The notes below the pieces were generated by a model that made no database searches, had not been told where the DNA came from, and saw only the letters and a list, made by a program, of their open reading frames with translations. A stretch of 64,000 nucleotides of DNA from Gavia stellata (Eukaryota; Chordata; Aves; Gaviiformes; Gaviidae), in the NCBI RefSeq assembly GCF_030936135.1, contig NC_082613.1, positions 6,448,001-6,512,000 of the forward strand. The letters run 5' to 3'. Made by a program: the position numbers and the translations under genes. Position 1 is the first letter of the stretch. Every line of letters begins with the position of its first letter. This document shows, in pieces, positions 11,759-24,258 of this stretch.

Positions 11759-11861
11759 ATGTATAACTTCATGGGTCTGAACAGCACGGCCGTAGCTCTT
11801 CAGCCCAATGTGTCCTGCACATGCAACTGCAAAAGGTCTTTGTTCCAGAGCATGGAGATCA
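11759..11861 (+). CDS. PMEPA1: PMEPA1 coding exon 1 (residues 1-34 plus first base of codon 35)
   Basis: This exon encodes the short N-terminal, lumenal or extracellular part of PMEPA1 (prostate transmembrane protein, androgen induced 1). The peptide begins MYNFMGLNSTAVALQPNVSC and ends SLFQSMEI, aligning with the human long isoform (MHRLMG...QPNVSCTCNCKRSLFQSMEI) with a slightly shorter Ala stretch. Two N-glycosylation sequons (N8-S-T and N17-V-S) and a Cys cluster (CTCNC) are visible. The exon ends ATC A|GTAAGT, a perfect donor in phase 1. Start choice: M1 is in a poor Kozak context (T at -3, T at +4), and an in-frame M5 at 11771 has G at +4, so either may be used. There is no classical signal peptide; the membrane helix in exon 2 acts as the anchor. 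Confidence 0.95.
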
Positions 11862-14475
11862 GTAAGTACTCCTCCTGCTGCCGCCGCGGGGCCGCCCCGG
11901 CTTCCCCGGGCGTGAGCGCGAGTGGGTGCGCGGGTGCGGGGGTGCGCGGCGGCTCTGGCGCTCCGCGGCGCCCCGCGCCCCCGCCGCGGGCAGGGAAGTT
12001 TCCGCGGGGGCTCCCGGCCGCGCCGGGACCCTTCGCTGCGATGCGCTTTCCCCGAGGGGTTTTTTTTTTTTTTCCCCTTCCCTTTCTCCCCTCCGTGCGA
12101 GCCCTCATCTCTCGGCTGTAGCTGTTGGGGTCTCTCCTGCGGGTGTGACACGGCGCGAGTGAGTGCGTGACACGGCGTGACAGTGCGCGGACCGGGCCGG
12201 GGGCGGGAGGGTCCCGGCGGGCCCCGGGCGCAGCCTCCCCGGGCGCCTCCTCTGCCCCCTCGCCCTCCCGGCATCGCGATCCCGGCCCGGCCCCATCGCG
12301 GCCCCGTCGCTGCCCGCATCTCGGCCCTTCCCCGCGGCTCCGGCTGGTGCAGCCGCCCCTGCCCCGCGTGTCTGCCCCGCGCCTCTCCCTGCTGCGGGGG
12401 TGATGGTGGGGGGCCCCCCAGCCTGCCCCGGGGGGGGCTTCGCTAGCCCCGCTGTAAATCGCCTTCCTCTCGTTACTGGGAGGGGGGAGCGCTGCGGGCG
12501 GACCCCCGAGCAGGGCTCGCTTACGTTCGGGGACCTGTGCCCCCCGCCTCCAGCCCCTGGGGGCTTTTCCGTCTGAAGGGCCATTTGCCTTTTTTTATTA
12601 ACATTTTTCAACCCGCGCAGAGTAGCGCTGAGTACGGTGCCTGACCTAAATATCCACTACTTTTCTGTTTGCTCTTTCCCTCTTGGAAAGAAAGTGCATG
12701 GAGGTGAGAGAGAAAGACTATTATTGCTGAGGAAAGAGAACTGAGTTGGTTTCTCTGGCAATTTAAAGCAAATGGTGTTTTCTGTAAAAGGGGAGGTTTT
12801 CAAGGCACCCCAGGCGGGGTGGGTTGTCAGGATTGCAGCCTGCTTAACCCCTTCTTCTGTGCCGTGAAATCCAAACCCTTCACAGACTAATGCAAAATGG
12901 CCCAAAATGAAAACTTGGGAAAGAGTCTTGATTTTGCATATATTCCTGGCACTGCGATGGGGCAGGCTCGCGCCTGGTGCGCGTAGGGGAAAGTCAGCTG
13001 AGCTGTGCCTGTTTCTGCAGGCGCAGGATTTGCCCCGTTACCTCCAGCGGGCTCGCAGAGCAGTATTTTAGAGCCAGCATCTGTCCCTTGGTATTTTGGA
13101 CGGCTTTTGTCCAGTGTCGTCTGCCTTCGCCTTCTCCAGTTTCATCGTTGTTTAATTCAGGTGTCTGAGTCCTGGAGAAGGTCTGTAGGCATTTGTATAC
13201 CGGGTGATAAAACGTGTTCATTCTGAATTTTAGCATAAACCATACCCTTTGTACTGTATGCACATTTAATCTTGATTTAATCTCATTCGTGTTCAGACAA
13301 AACTAAGCTGGATTTGCCTGATTTTATTAACACTACCCGTACTGAATAGACCATTATTCTTTCCTGACTTTAACAGGCCAGGCTAGATGTGCATACCAAT
13401 AGCAGCGTATAAATAATGAAGATACAGTTCTTTTTTGTGTCAGCCAGTTGGTGAACATAAACTGTGTCCCGCAGAATTGCAAGGATGAGAGACGAGACTT
13501 TGTGTCTGATCAAGGCTCATGGTTATGATAGAAGTTGTGAATTAAAATGTGTAATGTCTTTTGAAGAAAAAGCTTCTCTTCCAGTCTAACTCTTGGCATG
13601 ATAGGTTTTGTTGGAACAACTCAGGCTTTTAATTTCATTCCTTGACTTTTTAGAAATCGCATACTTTATAATTTTTTTCCTCATTTTTTCAGCATGTGAA
13701 AGGCTTGGTAGGAGGCAGGTGCCGGTTATGGATGGGGGGAGTGGGAGAGGCAGGGGACAGTGAAGTATGCTGGAGGACACCTTGCCTGAATTTGGATGGG
13801 TGCCGCGGGAGCCTCGTGCCTGATGCCGTGCGGCTCCCGAGGTCCTTCCCTGGCTTGTCCCCCGCCAGCACTGCCCCTGTCCCCCTGCGTCAGCCGCTCA
13901 GCTCTGGGGACCTGACACTCAGGTGCTGAGTTCCCATTAGCTCCCGGGAGCCTTAGATCGAGCTCCCTTAATGCTGCCCTTCCTTATTTCATTTTCGCGT
14001 GGGTTTCTGTATCGCCAACGTTATTTATTTATTTCCTGCCGATGGTGGGCGGCGTGAGCTCACCTCTGTGCTGCAGGAGGGCTTTGGTTGCACTGCAGGA
14101 GCTGTTACCTGATTGCTTCCTCCACCTGGGTTCAGTAGAAGGAACAGAGTTGAGCCTCCCTGAGATAAATTCATTATGCAGCTTTTTTCCCCCTCCAATC
14201 ACTTGATTTTATTTATCTTTCCAATATGACTTTGAGGGAACCTCAGAGCAGCTACCACCAGATGCTATTTCATTTTCTAGCCAAAAGTTACCACTCAGGA
14301 ATGCTTCAGGAAAGTGGCATAACTGTAAACTCTTTTAATTTAACCCTCTAATTAGGTTACCTGTACAACCGATCCCCAAAAATATTTCTTTGCAGGCTTT
14401 ATTCCGTATGGCAGGCTGCGGCGCTGCGGTGGAGGAAGCAGCTGGTTTCTGTGTGTGGCGTTCCCAGATTAGGAT

Positions 14476-14483
14476 TATAAAAG
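14476..14483 (+). promoter_or_regulatory. Canonical TATA box (TATAAAAG) at the edge of an intronic GC-rich pocket
   Basis: TATAAAAG is followed within 12 bases by a GGGGGCGGGGGCG stretch and then by about 650 bp of CpG-containing sequence (14480-15160). That is a promoter-like arrangement 2.6 kb inside intron 1. A start near 14507 could give a transcript whose first in-frame PMEPA1 ATG is in exon 2, matching the known N-terminally truncated isoform class. I found no first-exon donor that decides the matter. Confidence 0.3.
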
Positions 14484-15160
14484 GGTTTTTTGGGGGCGGG
14501 GGCGCGGAGCCTCACCCGCCGGGGCTGTAGTGCCAATATGCCGGGCGGCGTTAAGCAGCCAGACGGCTGCAGCAGTGGTCTCTAATCGCGTCGGCTGGGT
14601 GAAAGAGGTCAGGGGTGATTGTCGTGGCGGAAGAGTCTGTAAATAACTAATTATTTGGCGCGGGGAGCGGAGCGAGGCGGCGTGGCTGCCTCCCGGCTGG
14701 CTTCCCCGCTTGTTCGCCCGGGGCAGCTCAGCTCCCGCCGCCGGCTGGGTCGGTGCAAAGCACCAGCGCCTGTCCGCTGTGTCCAGCACCGCGGCCCCGA
14801 TGGGGAGGTGGCCTCACGCCTGTTCCAGGGCTGCTTCGCACCCCGCGGGGACTTCTCCCAGAGGGTTTGGGTGCCAAGTGTGGGGATCCTGCCTCCGCGG
14901 GCACCCAGGCATCCCTGCGAGAGGATGACTTCAGCCGCGGGGCGTGAGGGCAGCTCTCTCTCTGGGCTGGGTGGCTCTCGGCAGAGGCTGTGTTCGTGCA
15001 GTAACATTAGCCGAAGCATTCAGGCGTTTAAGAGGTGTCGTTACGTCTCCCCGAGGAGATGAGGCTGTTCCCCTCGGCTGGCAGCAGCGCTTGACGCCGG
15101 TGTCAGAGCAGCGTGCCCGGCTGGTAGTGGGCTGGGCGAGCGAACCGTGAGAGCGGGTTT
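14480..15160. promoter_or_regulatory. Intronic CpG-rich pocket
   Basis: CpG density is clearly higher than in the surrounding intron, with GC boxes at the left edge and repeated CGCGG-type words (for example around 14655-14680 and 14930-14945). It is separate from the main island, which fades by about 12560. It could be an intronic promoter or enhancer, or simply GC-rich avian intron. Confidence 0.4.
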
Positions 15161-18100
15161 CTGTCCAAGCGAGGACTTCTAGGTTTTCACATTCTTTGGT
15201 TTAATAACAAACCAAATGCAGATGGCTCAACCAGGGATCACATCTCCTTTCCACTTCAGACTGCTTTTTTGGCAAATACGTTTCTTTCCTGACACTGTGT
15301 CACCGGCAGTTACGGCTTCTTGCAGGGCAAAGTGGGTAATAACCATGTACTTCTTTATTCCCCCTCAAGTTTTCCTCCAGGAGGTAGGGACACGGCGGGA
15401 AGCCAGAGCTGCTACCAGCGTTTCAGCAAGCTAGAGAGTGTTTGCACAGAGTGTGTTCAGTTTGTGGTATCTCAGTTTGACTTCAGCCAAGCTGGGGAGG
15501 TCCCCGTGTCCGGCTTTGGCCATGTCTCCATGACAAGCACTGCTATTTGCCGAGATCAGCGTCCCAAGGTACGACCCAGGAGGAGCGGAGCATGGATGGC
15601 TTTTGCTTACGGTGGGCTGAGGACTGTCTGTGTGTGCCCTTGGCCATCCCCGGGGACCCCGGCGGTCTGTGGTCCCAGCTCTGCGGGTCTCACCTCTCGT
15701 ACTGAGGGCAGCAGAGAAAGTCCTAATTCCCTGAGCCTGGAGAGCAGAGGGGTCTTAAAATTACAGTTTATTTTGTGCCCTCAGGCAGTGATTTTAATCT
15801 TAGTGTTTTATAATCAGTGTTGAATGGGAAAATGAAAAGACACAGAGGAGGAAATGGGAGGAAAACAGTCAAACTTTGCTTTTTTTCCTCTGGGTGAACA
15901 CCTGGATTGCGCTGTGCTGCACAGCAGGACCGGCACACACAGCACCAGAGGTGATCCTGTGTAATCGGAGGTGATCATATATAATGCGAAGTGGAGACAA
16001 GACATGGCTAATTCTTCCTTTTCAGTCAGTATCAGGTTATATTCAGAGGAGGATGTTTGACCTGCCGTGAAGGCATCCTCTACCCCCTGAACAAGTCTTT
16101 GGTTTGCCTTCGTTTTATTTAGCAGTATGTTTTCAGATCCTGGTTATGAGAGGACCAGCACTGAAGGGTGTGTGGGAAACAGCAACCATATTCCTTTTCT
16201 TAAAGCCAGGAATTCCCAAGGTAGGGTCTGGGATCACCTCTAAATTTTCAGGATATTGAATTAGCTGAACTACTGCTGCTTACTTTGCAGGTGGAGAGAG
16301 GAGTCCCTACAAATGTATGTTCTTACTTATTGGTATTTGCTGTTGCTCACCAAATATACTAATATTTTTAGATGTCCCAGGCTGAGAGTTTGTGGCTAGA
16401 TAAATCCAGTTTTAGAATGAATTTGTAAACCTAAATTATAAATGGATAGACATGAGGAGACCTTTCCAAGGGAAGTACCAAAATACATGGTGTCACTAAT
16501 AGACAGTAATTACAATCCAGCTTCTTTCCTGAGTAACTCATTGTACAGTCATGGCTGTGGGTCTTGTTTCAGGTAATAGCAACTGTCAGAATTTGGTAAC
16601 CTAATTAGCTAAAAAAGGTCATTTATTTGCAGTGCTGTTTCACCTAAAAACTGACTACCAGTTTGCTTCCTGGAAGGAGATCCCATGCGCGGTGTGCGGT
16701 TTATCTTATCGGATCCCTCAAGTTCTCCGATGCGCAGTGCTTCTGTTATTGGCGTGTTTCATCCAAGTAATAAAGCCTGGCTGGAAAGCTTGTGAGGCGA
16801 GAGGTACAAGGGCCACTTTGCTGCAATTAAGTGGCAACTTGGTTCACACCATGAGCACACTCCCAGACGTCCATAAAGCAAAGGAATCATTAATGTCGAT
16901 GGGGATGTTTTATGCAGTGTTCCTCCTGTCTGTGTGGCTAAATTGCCGGGTGATTATTTTATAATTATTTTGGGTGGCAGAAGGTAGGTCACTTGGGCAG
17001 ATCCCAGGTGAGGAAACACATCAGAGACCTGCTCTGGCTGCGAGCAGCGCGGCTGAGTCCAGCCCCAGAGAGGAACAGGGAGGATTCCGGCACAAGGCTC
17101 CCCTCCGTGAGAGCAGGATCTGACCCATCATCTCTGTCTTTCAGAGCTGATTATGTGGGCTGCTATGTCACTGCTTCCTTGCTGCACTAAATGTAATAGT
17201 GGCCTTGGAGCTCCTTGAGGAGCGACGGGCGAGCGCAGGGTGTAGTGGAGCGGTGCAGCAGCAATAGCGGCGTTCAGCGCGGTGCTGCTGCTACCTGAGC
17301 TGTTAGCGCTTCAGCGCTTGCGGGATGAGGCCGTATACGTATACACCTCTGAGAGCTGACAAGTTTTCAATACTGGAAAAAGCATCGGGGTACTGTCTGT
17401 GTGTGTATACAGGCATAAACACATTTGTCAAAGTTAATTGATTTAGGAATACAAGAAAGAAGTTCAAAATGAACTGGTTAATGAAGTAGTTGGTAACCAG
17501 AGAAAGGAGTTGTGGGTTTTGGGCTTTTTGCTTGTTTCTTTTAAAAGCAGATAAATTTCAGCTGTAGGAGTTTATCATCCGAATCAGAGGATTTGGGGAG
17601 CTATTGAGAGTAAAGAGAGCTTTGATGATTTGGCAAGGAATACAGCTTCTAAGGCAGCACTTTGATCTGCATTTTAAATGCTTCTTTGTAATGACAGTTT
17701 CACAATTTCTTTTCTCATTTTAAGTCGGTTTTGCAGAGGTATGTTTTGAGAGAAAATAGTAACAGCACACATTATTCTTGTTGGCTTTGGAGCCAGCTAG
17801 AACTTGTAGTTCATCCCAGATCTTTTGGCTACTATGGTAAATTTATGATTACACCAAAAAGGAAATCAGTAGAGATGTTAAATATTATCAAAGCTTTGCA
17901 AATCTTTTGAAATATCTCTGGTGTGAAACCTAAACTTGCATTAGCATTTTTGCTGCGGTACATTGTACCGTATTTATCTAAGCACCCACCTGATATTGCA
18001 CGTTCCTGATTTAGCTTTTTTTCCCTTCTAAAGGACACATTACTGTTTAGCACATGCATCCTTTTAGTCTTGCGTTGCACCTGAAGACCTTGATTCTAGT

Positions 18101-21100
18101 GACTCGAGCTTTCTAAAGACAACCCGGTGCTGCTGTAGTGGTGCTATTGGGAACCTTTTTCTTCCCCTTCGATCTACAGCACATCTGCAGACTCTCATTG
18201 GAGGGAGAACATTGTTGTCACTTACGTATTCGTAAACAAGACAGCTTGTTGCATTAGTTGGTATAGTATGGGTAGAGTAGGAGAGAGGGTAGGAATTAGG
18301 AATGTTTGTTAAGGTTTCCATGTAAATCTTGCATAGCATCCTTCCTTCTTGTAGCCAGTTGGGGGTAGGGTTTATACCTGTCTTGGGAAATCAGCAGCCT
18401 TAAGGGTGAGGACAAATAAGCAAGTTTTCCCAAATTGATTTGGAGCTGTGTGGTATCTCTTCTGGTGCTGGTTTTGGGCTCTCCTGAGCTGTGACTCTAA
18501 GCTGTACCACGCTGGCAGCTCTCTGCTTGTGGACCGAGTTCAGCTGGTATGTAGAAGAGGGCACACATTTCGTTTGTAAGCTAAACTAGCCCGTGACGTT
18601 GGGTCTTCAGTTACGTGTAAAGGGTAGCATCAGTGGAAGGTCTTAGACAAATAGTATCACGTATACATTTAACTTACATCCTTTTCCAAACGGTCAGTGA
18701 CTTTGTTCAGTTGGACATTATCCTTGTTGTTCTGCAGGTCTCTCTGGTACAGGACGCTGATTTGGAGCATGTGAGGCTGAGTTGCCCTAAGGCTTGTAAA
18801 TTGAGCCGGCACGCTCAGAGATGCTACAACCAGGCCACTGGTGCATATTGCAGGGTCAGGTTGGCACCAAGTCCACCACCACCACCTTTAGATTTTTTTA
18901 ACTTAACACTACTTTTTCACTGCATAGAGCAAGGTAGCATTGCTAAGGTCGTGATCGATACAGTATACCCTTTTTTCTCCAAGTAGTCAGACTTCCAGTT
19001 TCTCATTGATACAAGACTAGGCTTACACTCCATCTAGAAGAGGGTGTGTTTTCTCTGTGTGGTGTATGTTAGTGTCGTCACAGGCTGTGGTGTTACAAAA
19101 AGATATGTTGCGCATCTTTTGAAACTTGCCTCACAAGTTGTCAGTGTTGGTGGATGACCACAGTGCTTTCAGATGGTTCACACATTTGTGTTCGGTGTGT
19201 TCAGTCTCACACATATCTTTATTAAAATGCCTCAGACTGGCTAATTTTTCACTTGCAGTATACATTCAAAAATGTGCATTTAGAAAGACAAGTGCTTTTG
19301 GGCATGGCAGTTCTCCGATCCGTTCATGAGACCCTGCCCGTGCCCGCAGTGCTGAGGAACTGTGCCTGGGATGGTTTGCTGGCGCGAGGTGTGTGCGCTG
19401 CAGCAGGTGCTACAGGATTTCCCACATCTGCAAACATGGCCCAAGCAACCCAGCAAGGCAGAATTTAGCCTTGGAGCATGAAAGCTGATTAACCCCCAGG
19501 CTTGGAGCATGCCAAGAATGAAAAGAGGTACTTGCACAAAAATCAATACAACTTTTCAAGAATATACGCAGGACGTGGTTTGGGGATTTTTTTCCATCTC
19601 TTCATTCTGTCCATTATGTTAAGTAGCTGGTTTGTTACTCTAGCCCCCTACAAATGATTGTCAGTAATAATTCTGTAAAACTATGAATCAACTCTGCATG
19701 ACTTTGTGCAAATAGACTGAGTAATTTCTTTGTTCTTTTCTTCTTACTTTGTAATTGGAGTCTGTAAAAGCCCAAAGGTTTGGTCTTGTGGAAAGCATGA
19801 TTCATTTATTGGTGTCTGTGCCGACTAGTTATCTTTCAGTAATTCCAGAGTGCTGCTACAAGCCAAGAGTGATTCATACATGGCTAAGTGCACAAACAAA
19901 TGGGGTCATGGCCATCTGCAGAAACTTTTCTAATCTATTTATGGTATCGGAGAAAGAAGTGGGTGTATTAAGGATGATGGAATAGGTGTCAATTACATTA
20001 GTGAATATAACCGGTTAAGTAACACTAACCATTACTCAAAACCACATCTGCTCATTGCTAAAGATCACAACAGTAGGTCTTACTTAAATGTTAACATAGG
20101 TCTGATATGAGAGATGGATTGAGTGTCTAGCTTGCCTCCTAAGGACCTCACCATCCTAACTGCTATGGTAGTCCCTTCTACCTTCCTTGAGATTGAGACA
20201 TTAACTTGCACTATGAGTATTTGTAGTAGCAAAGTCCGGCTCTTTGCTGTTGCAGACCTCAGACATTATATGCTTTACATGCAGAATTTGGCCTAATGCT
20301 TAATTAACTTGCCGTTGATGATCAGTGGTAGGGTTTCTCATTTGCACACCAGGCAGAATGGGTGTGCAACACCTTAGCAGAGACAGTGGTGTCAGGTGAG
20401 TCGGTTTTCCTTCCAAATGCATCTTCAGTGCTTTAAAATCTCAGAGGGAAGACAACCTGCATCTTAGGAGGTAGCCTTCCTCTACCTCCGTCCCATTTCA
20501 CTAAATGAGAGAACGAATTTTCCCCTTTGTAACCCTGCTAACAAAACAGCCCTGGCTGCAGCCGCCTCAGAATTCCTTTGTTCAGATTTTAGTCTTTTAC
20601 TTTGGGGGAGGCAGACTTTGCCCCTGCCACACTCACTACTGGGGGAGCCGGGCCCCAGGGCTGGCGCTTGGGTGCCTGCGTTGATCGTGAGAAGGAGGGA
20701 GTTTGAGGCTAGCGATAGAAAATAGCAGGGGCAAGAAGCACTCTTGGTGTATGGATGAGGGCGGCTGGCGGGCTCGCTCCATGCTGCTTGCGGCCAGTGC
20801 CTGCCTGCTCTTCAGTCCTGCACACTGCAGCTGGGGTTTGCACCTGAGATAGGTGTCTCCACAAGATCCTGTGCTTGCAGAGCACGTGATGGTCTCGCAG
20901 TGCTTTAGAAACATTGCTCGTCCGCAGGGTGGATGAGCGTTACTCCGGAGGCGAGCTGGAGGCACGGGTGGACCAGCGCCGTGAGGTTTGGAAGCGGCTG
21001 TGGCCCCATCTCCCCAAGCCCCGGGAGACTCGTGCGGTCACTGCTCGGTTGCGTTTGATTTCTAAAGGGCTTGACTAGAGCACAGAGCTCATGGACTCAA

Positions 21101-24100
21101 ATTTCTGTAAATTGAATTTAAGCATTGTCGCTGGCCAAAAATATGGAAGAATTTGGCAACATGTCGTTGTTGTCCTGTTAGTGACGTTTTGAACACTGTG
21201 ACCGTTTCTGCTGCACCCTCGCTGCACGTGCTCTCACGGAGGGAGACGGGGCCCTGGCTGACGCAGCGCGTATGCTGCGGAGGGGGAAGTGACCCAGACT
21301 TTTGCCCAAAGGACTGATCAGCCTCTCCTGATGTCTGAACACCTTTCTTCTTCTGCCCTTGCTTTATATAAGTCAACAGATTGTGTAAGCCACATGCTAG
21401 ATTTACCTGCGGGGCAAATGGGAAGGAAGCAGTGCCATTTGGATGAATTCCCAAAAGACGTCTAACCGCTGAGCGTTAAGACTAACATTTCCAAGCCTGA
21501 GTCCCTACAGCCGTCCTCCTGAATCTGCTCGCCGCCGCCTCCATCCGTGTGCGACATACCCGTGGCGTTGGCTGCCGAGGACAAGTCCTGGGGAAGCTGC
21601 CTGCTGCGGCCACTTGCCGGTTGGCCTGCTGCGGGTTGGGCTCTGTGCTGGGCGAGCGTGGAAATTCTCCCCCTTAGTGGTTTCTATTTAATATTACGAT
21701 TAATGTTGTTATTTCTTATAAAAACAAAAAATCCCCCCCAAAGCAAGGCTGAGCCCCGAGCCTCCCGCCCCCTCCCATGCCGTTTCCCACGGTGCCGGGG
21801 GTACCGGCCGGCTGTTAGGGTTGCGGGGATGAAACCCACAGCTCAGCAGCTTAAATGACCCGGGGCTGGGCTTGTTCTTGGTGCACGCTCCAGACTTGAA
21901 ACCAGGCTGGATTTCCTCACGCTCTTCACGAGTGTTGGTGCGATGAGACCCGGTTCCTCGAGAGTGGGAGAGCATCGGTGTCCCCTGCGCTGGCCTGGGC
22001 TGCGAGGGCTTGGCTTCGCAGAAGGTAGATGTCTCGGCTGCTTTCCTGGAGGAGCAGGTCCCGCTCTTTCTGTTTTCTTTTTTATTCTTTCCACCATTAT
22101 TCCACCTTACCAAGGCTGGTCTCTTGGCTTAAATAACTTAGACCAGCATATACAAATTAGGCTCTTTAGCACTGGGCTCTGCAAGTACCTTGCCCTGCCA
22201 GGTGCTGCCTTTAGGACACTTAAGGAACAACATGAGTTATGGACACTTGTTTCACACAAGTCAAAGTAAAATTCTCTTAAATTGCAATAATTTCCCATAT
22301 AATAAACAGGAATCTCACTTTTATTGTTACAGTTATATTACTGTAATGGGACTTCGCTTAAATTGGAAGATGCATTTTCGAGTTCGGTGTCTCCCTCTCC
22401 AGCGTGCTCAGACACACGCACGAGGTGTGTAACACTTAATGATACTGATCACTGGTGTGTAATGCAGTGAGTGTTTTATATTTCTCTAGCGTCACTCATT
22501 CGTAGCAGTATATACAAATTGCACCTTTTTCAGCTTTTGCTGTGAATGCAGGTCATGGCTGTCCTGTCAACTGATGTGCCAGAGGTGGGCTCAAGAATAA
22601 GGAGAGGGGGCAGAGATCTCTGATGGGGGTCCCACGTGCTCAGAGCGAGGCACAGAGCGAACTACGGGCTTACAAATGTATTCTGTCTTGCAGATAGCTT
22701 TTAATCCTCATTATTCTCATGGGTTTTCTTGATAAATACTTCTCAACATCCACTGACTTGCCATCCAGGCCTGAATTGTAAAGAACAATAAACGTAATGG
22801 ACAGCCTCATTTAATAGATTCACTATGAGCTTTTTATTAGTGCAGCTTTTTTTAAAAAAAAAAAAGAAAAGAGAAAAGACGACTGTGTTTATTTAATTTA
22901 AGTTCAGAAAGTAGCTCTTTCAAATCTGAGGGGAGCATGCCTGAGTGGGCTCAGTTCAGCTCATTTGGTTACGCAGCGAGGGAAGGATCCGTCCTGCTGC
23001 GCAGCCTGCAGAGCGCTGCCTGGTCTCGGGTGGGTTAACAGCCGTGCGCAGGTCTTCGGGAATTTCTCTTTTGACTTGACCGTGGGGTTTTGCTGCTCTT
23101 CAGACCACAAGTGCACTCCAGTCGCAGCAGGTTCATGGGTTTGGAGATGCTTTTCATCCTCTCCCGTTCTTTCTGTTTGCTCGGGAAGGGATCAGGCTGT
23201 ATCTTGCAGTCATGTGTCTTCCTTGGTTACGCTTTTAGAGATTTGCAGACCCGCATTAAGCATCTATTAAATTAAGCAAAATGGCCTTTAGAAAGCTACG
23301 TTTCAAGTGGAAGAAATGCTTTATGTCACGTAGGGGTGTGTGAGGGGACCTAAATACAAGCTTAAATTGGCTGTTAACGAAAATAGGTATAATTGGTTTT
23401 TTGCACAGTGATTTTTACGGCGTCTGAGTTTAATGTCCCAATGAAATCCTGCATCCAGTCCACGCGCAGCTGAGGAGACGGGGGTTGAGGAGCCCAAGTA
23501 ATGGGACTGGTTCTAGGAACAGCCGTGCCCTCGTTTGCAAAATCAGACCTGCCTGTTGTCTGCTGAGGCTCTGCTTTGTTAGAAAGGTGTCTGGAGCAGC
23601 GGTTTGCCGGCGCTTGCCCTTCGGTCTCTCCCTGCAGCACTCAGCTGCCCAGTGCTGGGGCTGGGCAGGGGAAGGGGCATCTCTTACTGTGGTGGTAACC
23701 ACTCACAGGTGAAAAATGCAAAACTCTTGCAGTTGTACCCTCCTAATCGTGCACATGCCAAGAACTGCAGCTTTGTTTTCGAGCCTGATCAATGCAGTTA
23801 CTTTGTAAGTCGTTGGGTAATTTAGTAGCTGGAGGCACTTCTGTGGGCTTGGCGTGAGAGCGACTGCTTTGCTTCCCTCTCGAGGGAGGCTGGGGGGGTT
23901 CCCTCTGGATCGAGGCTTCCCTGGTCACAGTCAGGGCCAGGTGATGCTGTGGGGCTGTCACCCAGCCGTTCTGGGATCGGGAGCCTGAGGAAGTAGAGGA
24001 TATCACGTTTTGGCCTTGCATCCTCATATTAATCCAGATAGTCTTTCCTGTTTCTATATTTAAAGCCTTTCCATTCTTCTGTCTGAAGAGGCAGAGCGTC

Positions 24101-24179
24101 AGCTCTCTTGGGTAAAGACTGACCCATCCTCTTTTGGAAAGCTAGTCCCCAAGTAGCTTTTCCCCACAGAAAACCCCTC

Positions 24180-24258
24180 CTGCTCATTGCGGAGGGGGGT
24201 TGGACTAGGTGACCTTTTAAAGGTCCCTTCCAACCCAAACCGTTCTATGGTTCTGTGA
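24180..24258 (+). mobile_element. CR1 LINE 3' end fragment
   Basis: The sequence GGTTGGACTAGGTGACC, then AAAGGTCCCTTCCAACCC, then TTCTATGGTTCTGTG is the hallmark 3' terminus of chicken-repeat-1 retrotransposons, including the terminal octamer-like repeats (ATTCTATG type). Only the 3' untranslated tail is recognisable, so this is a typical severely 5'-truncated, dead copy. It is sense-oriented in intron 1. Confidence 0.93.

Larger units (their letters stand above)
10600..12560 (+). promoter_or_regulatory. PMEPA1: Main PMEPA1 CpG island and promoter region
   Basis: This is a large, very CpG-dense block that surrounds coding exon 1. It includes a perfect CRE at 11292-11299, GC boxes such as CCCGCCCCGCCC near 11213-11225, a CGG repeat at 11231-11262, and a run of about 15 G near 11131-11145. 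I see no convincing TATA box, which suits a dispersed CpG-island promoter. The exact start site cannot be fixed from sequence. It most likely lies between the CRE and the ATG at 11759, leaving a GC-rich 5' UTR that ends in a T-rich tract. The island continues into the start of intron 1. Confidence 0.85.

Noticed and set aside
10514-12611. Long GC-rich frames (up to 301 codons) around exon 1, including a Lys/Arg-rich minus-strand frame
   Set aside because: The composition of the CpG island, CGG repeat and poly-T tract explains them. No homology is seen.
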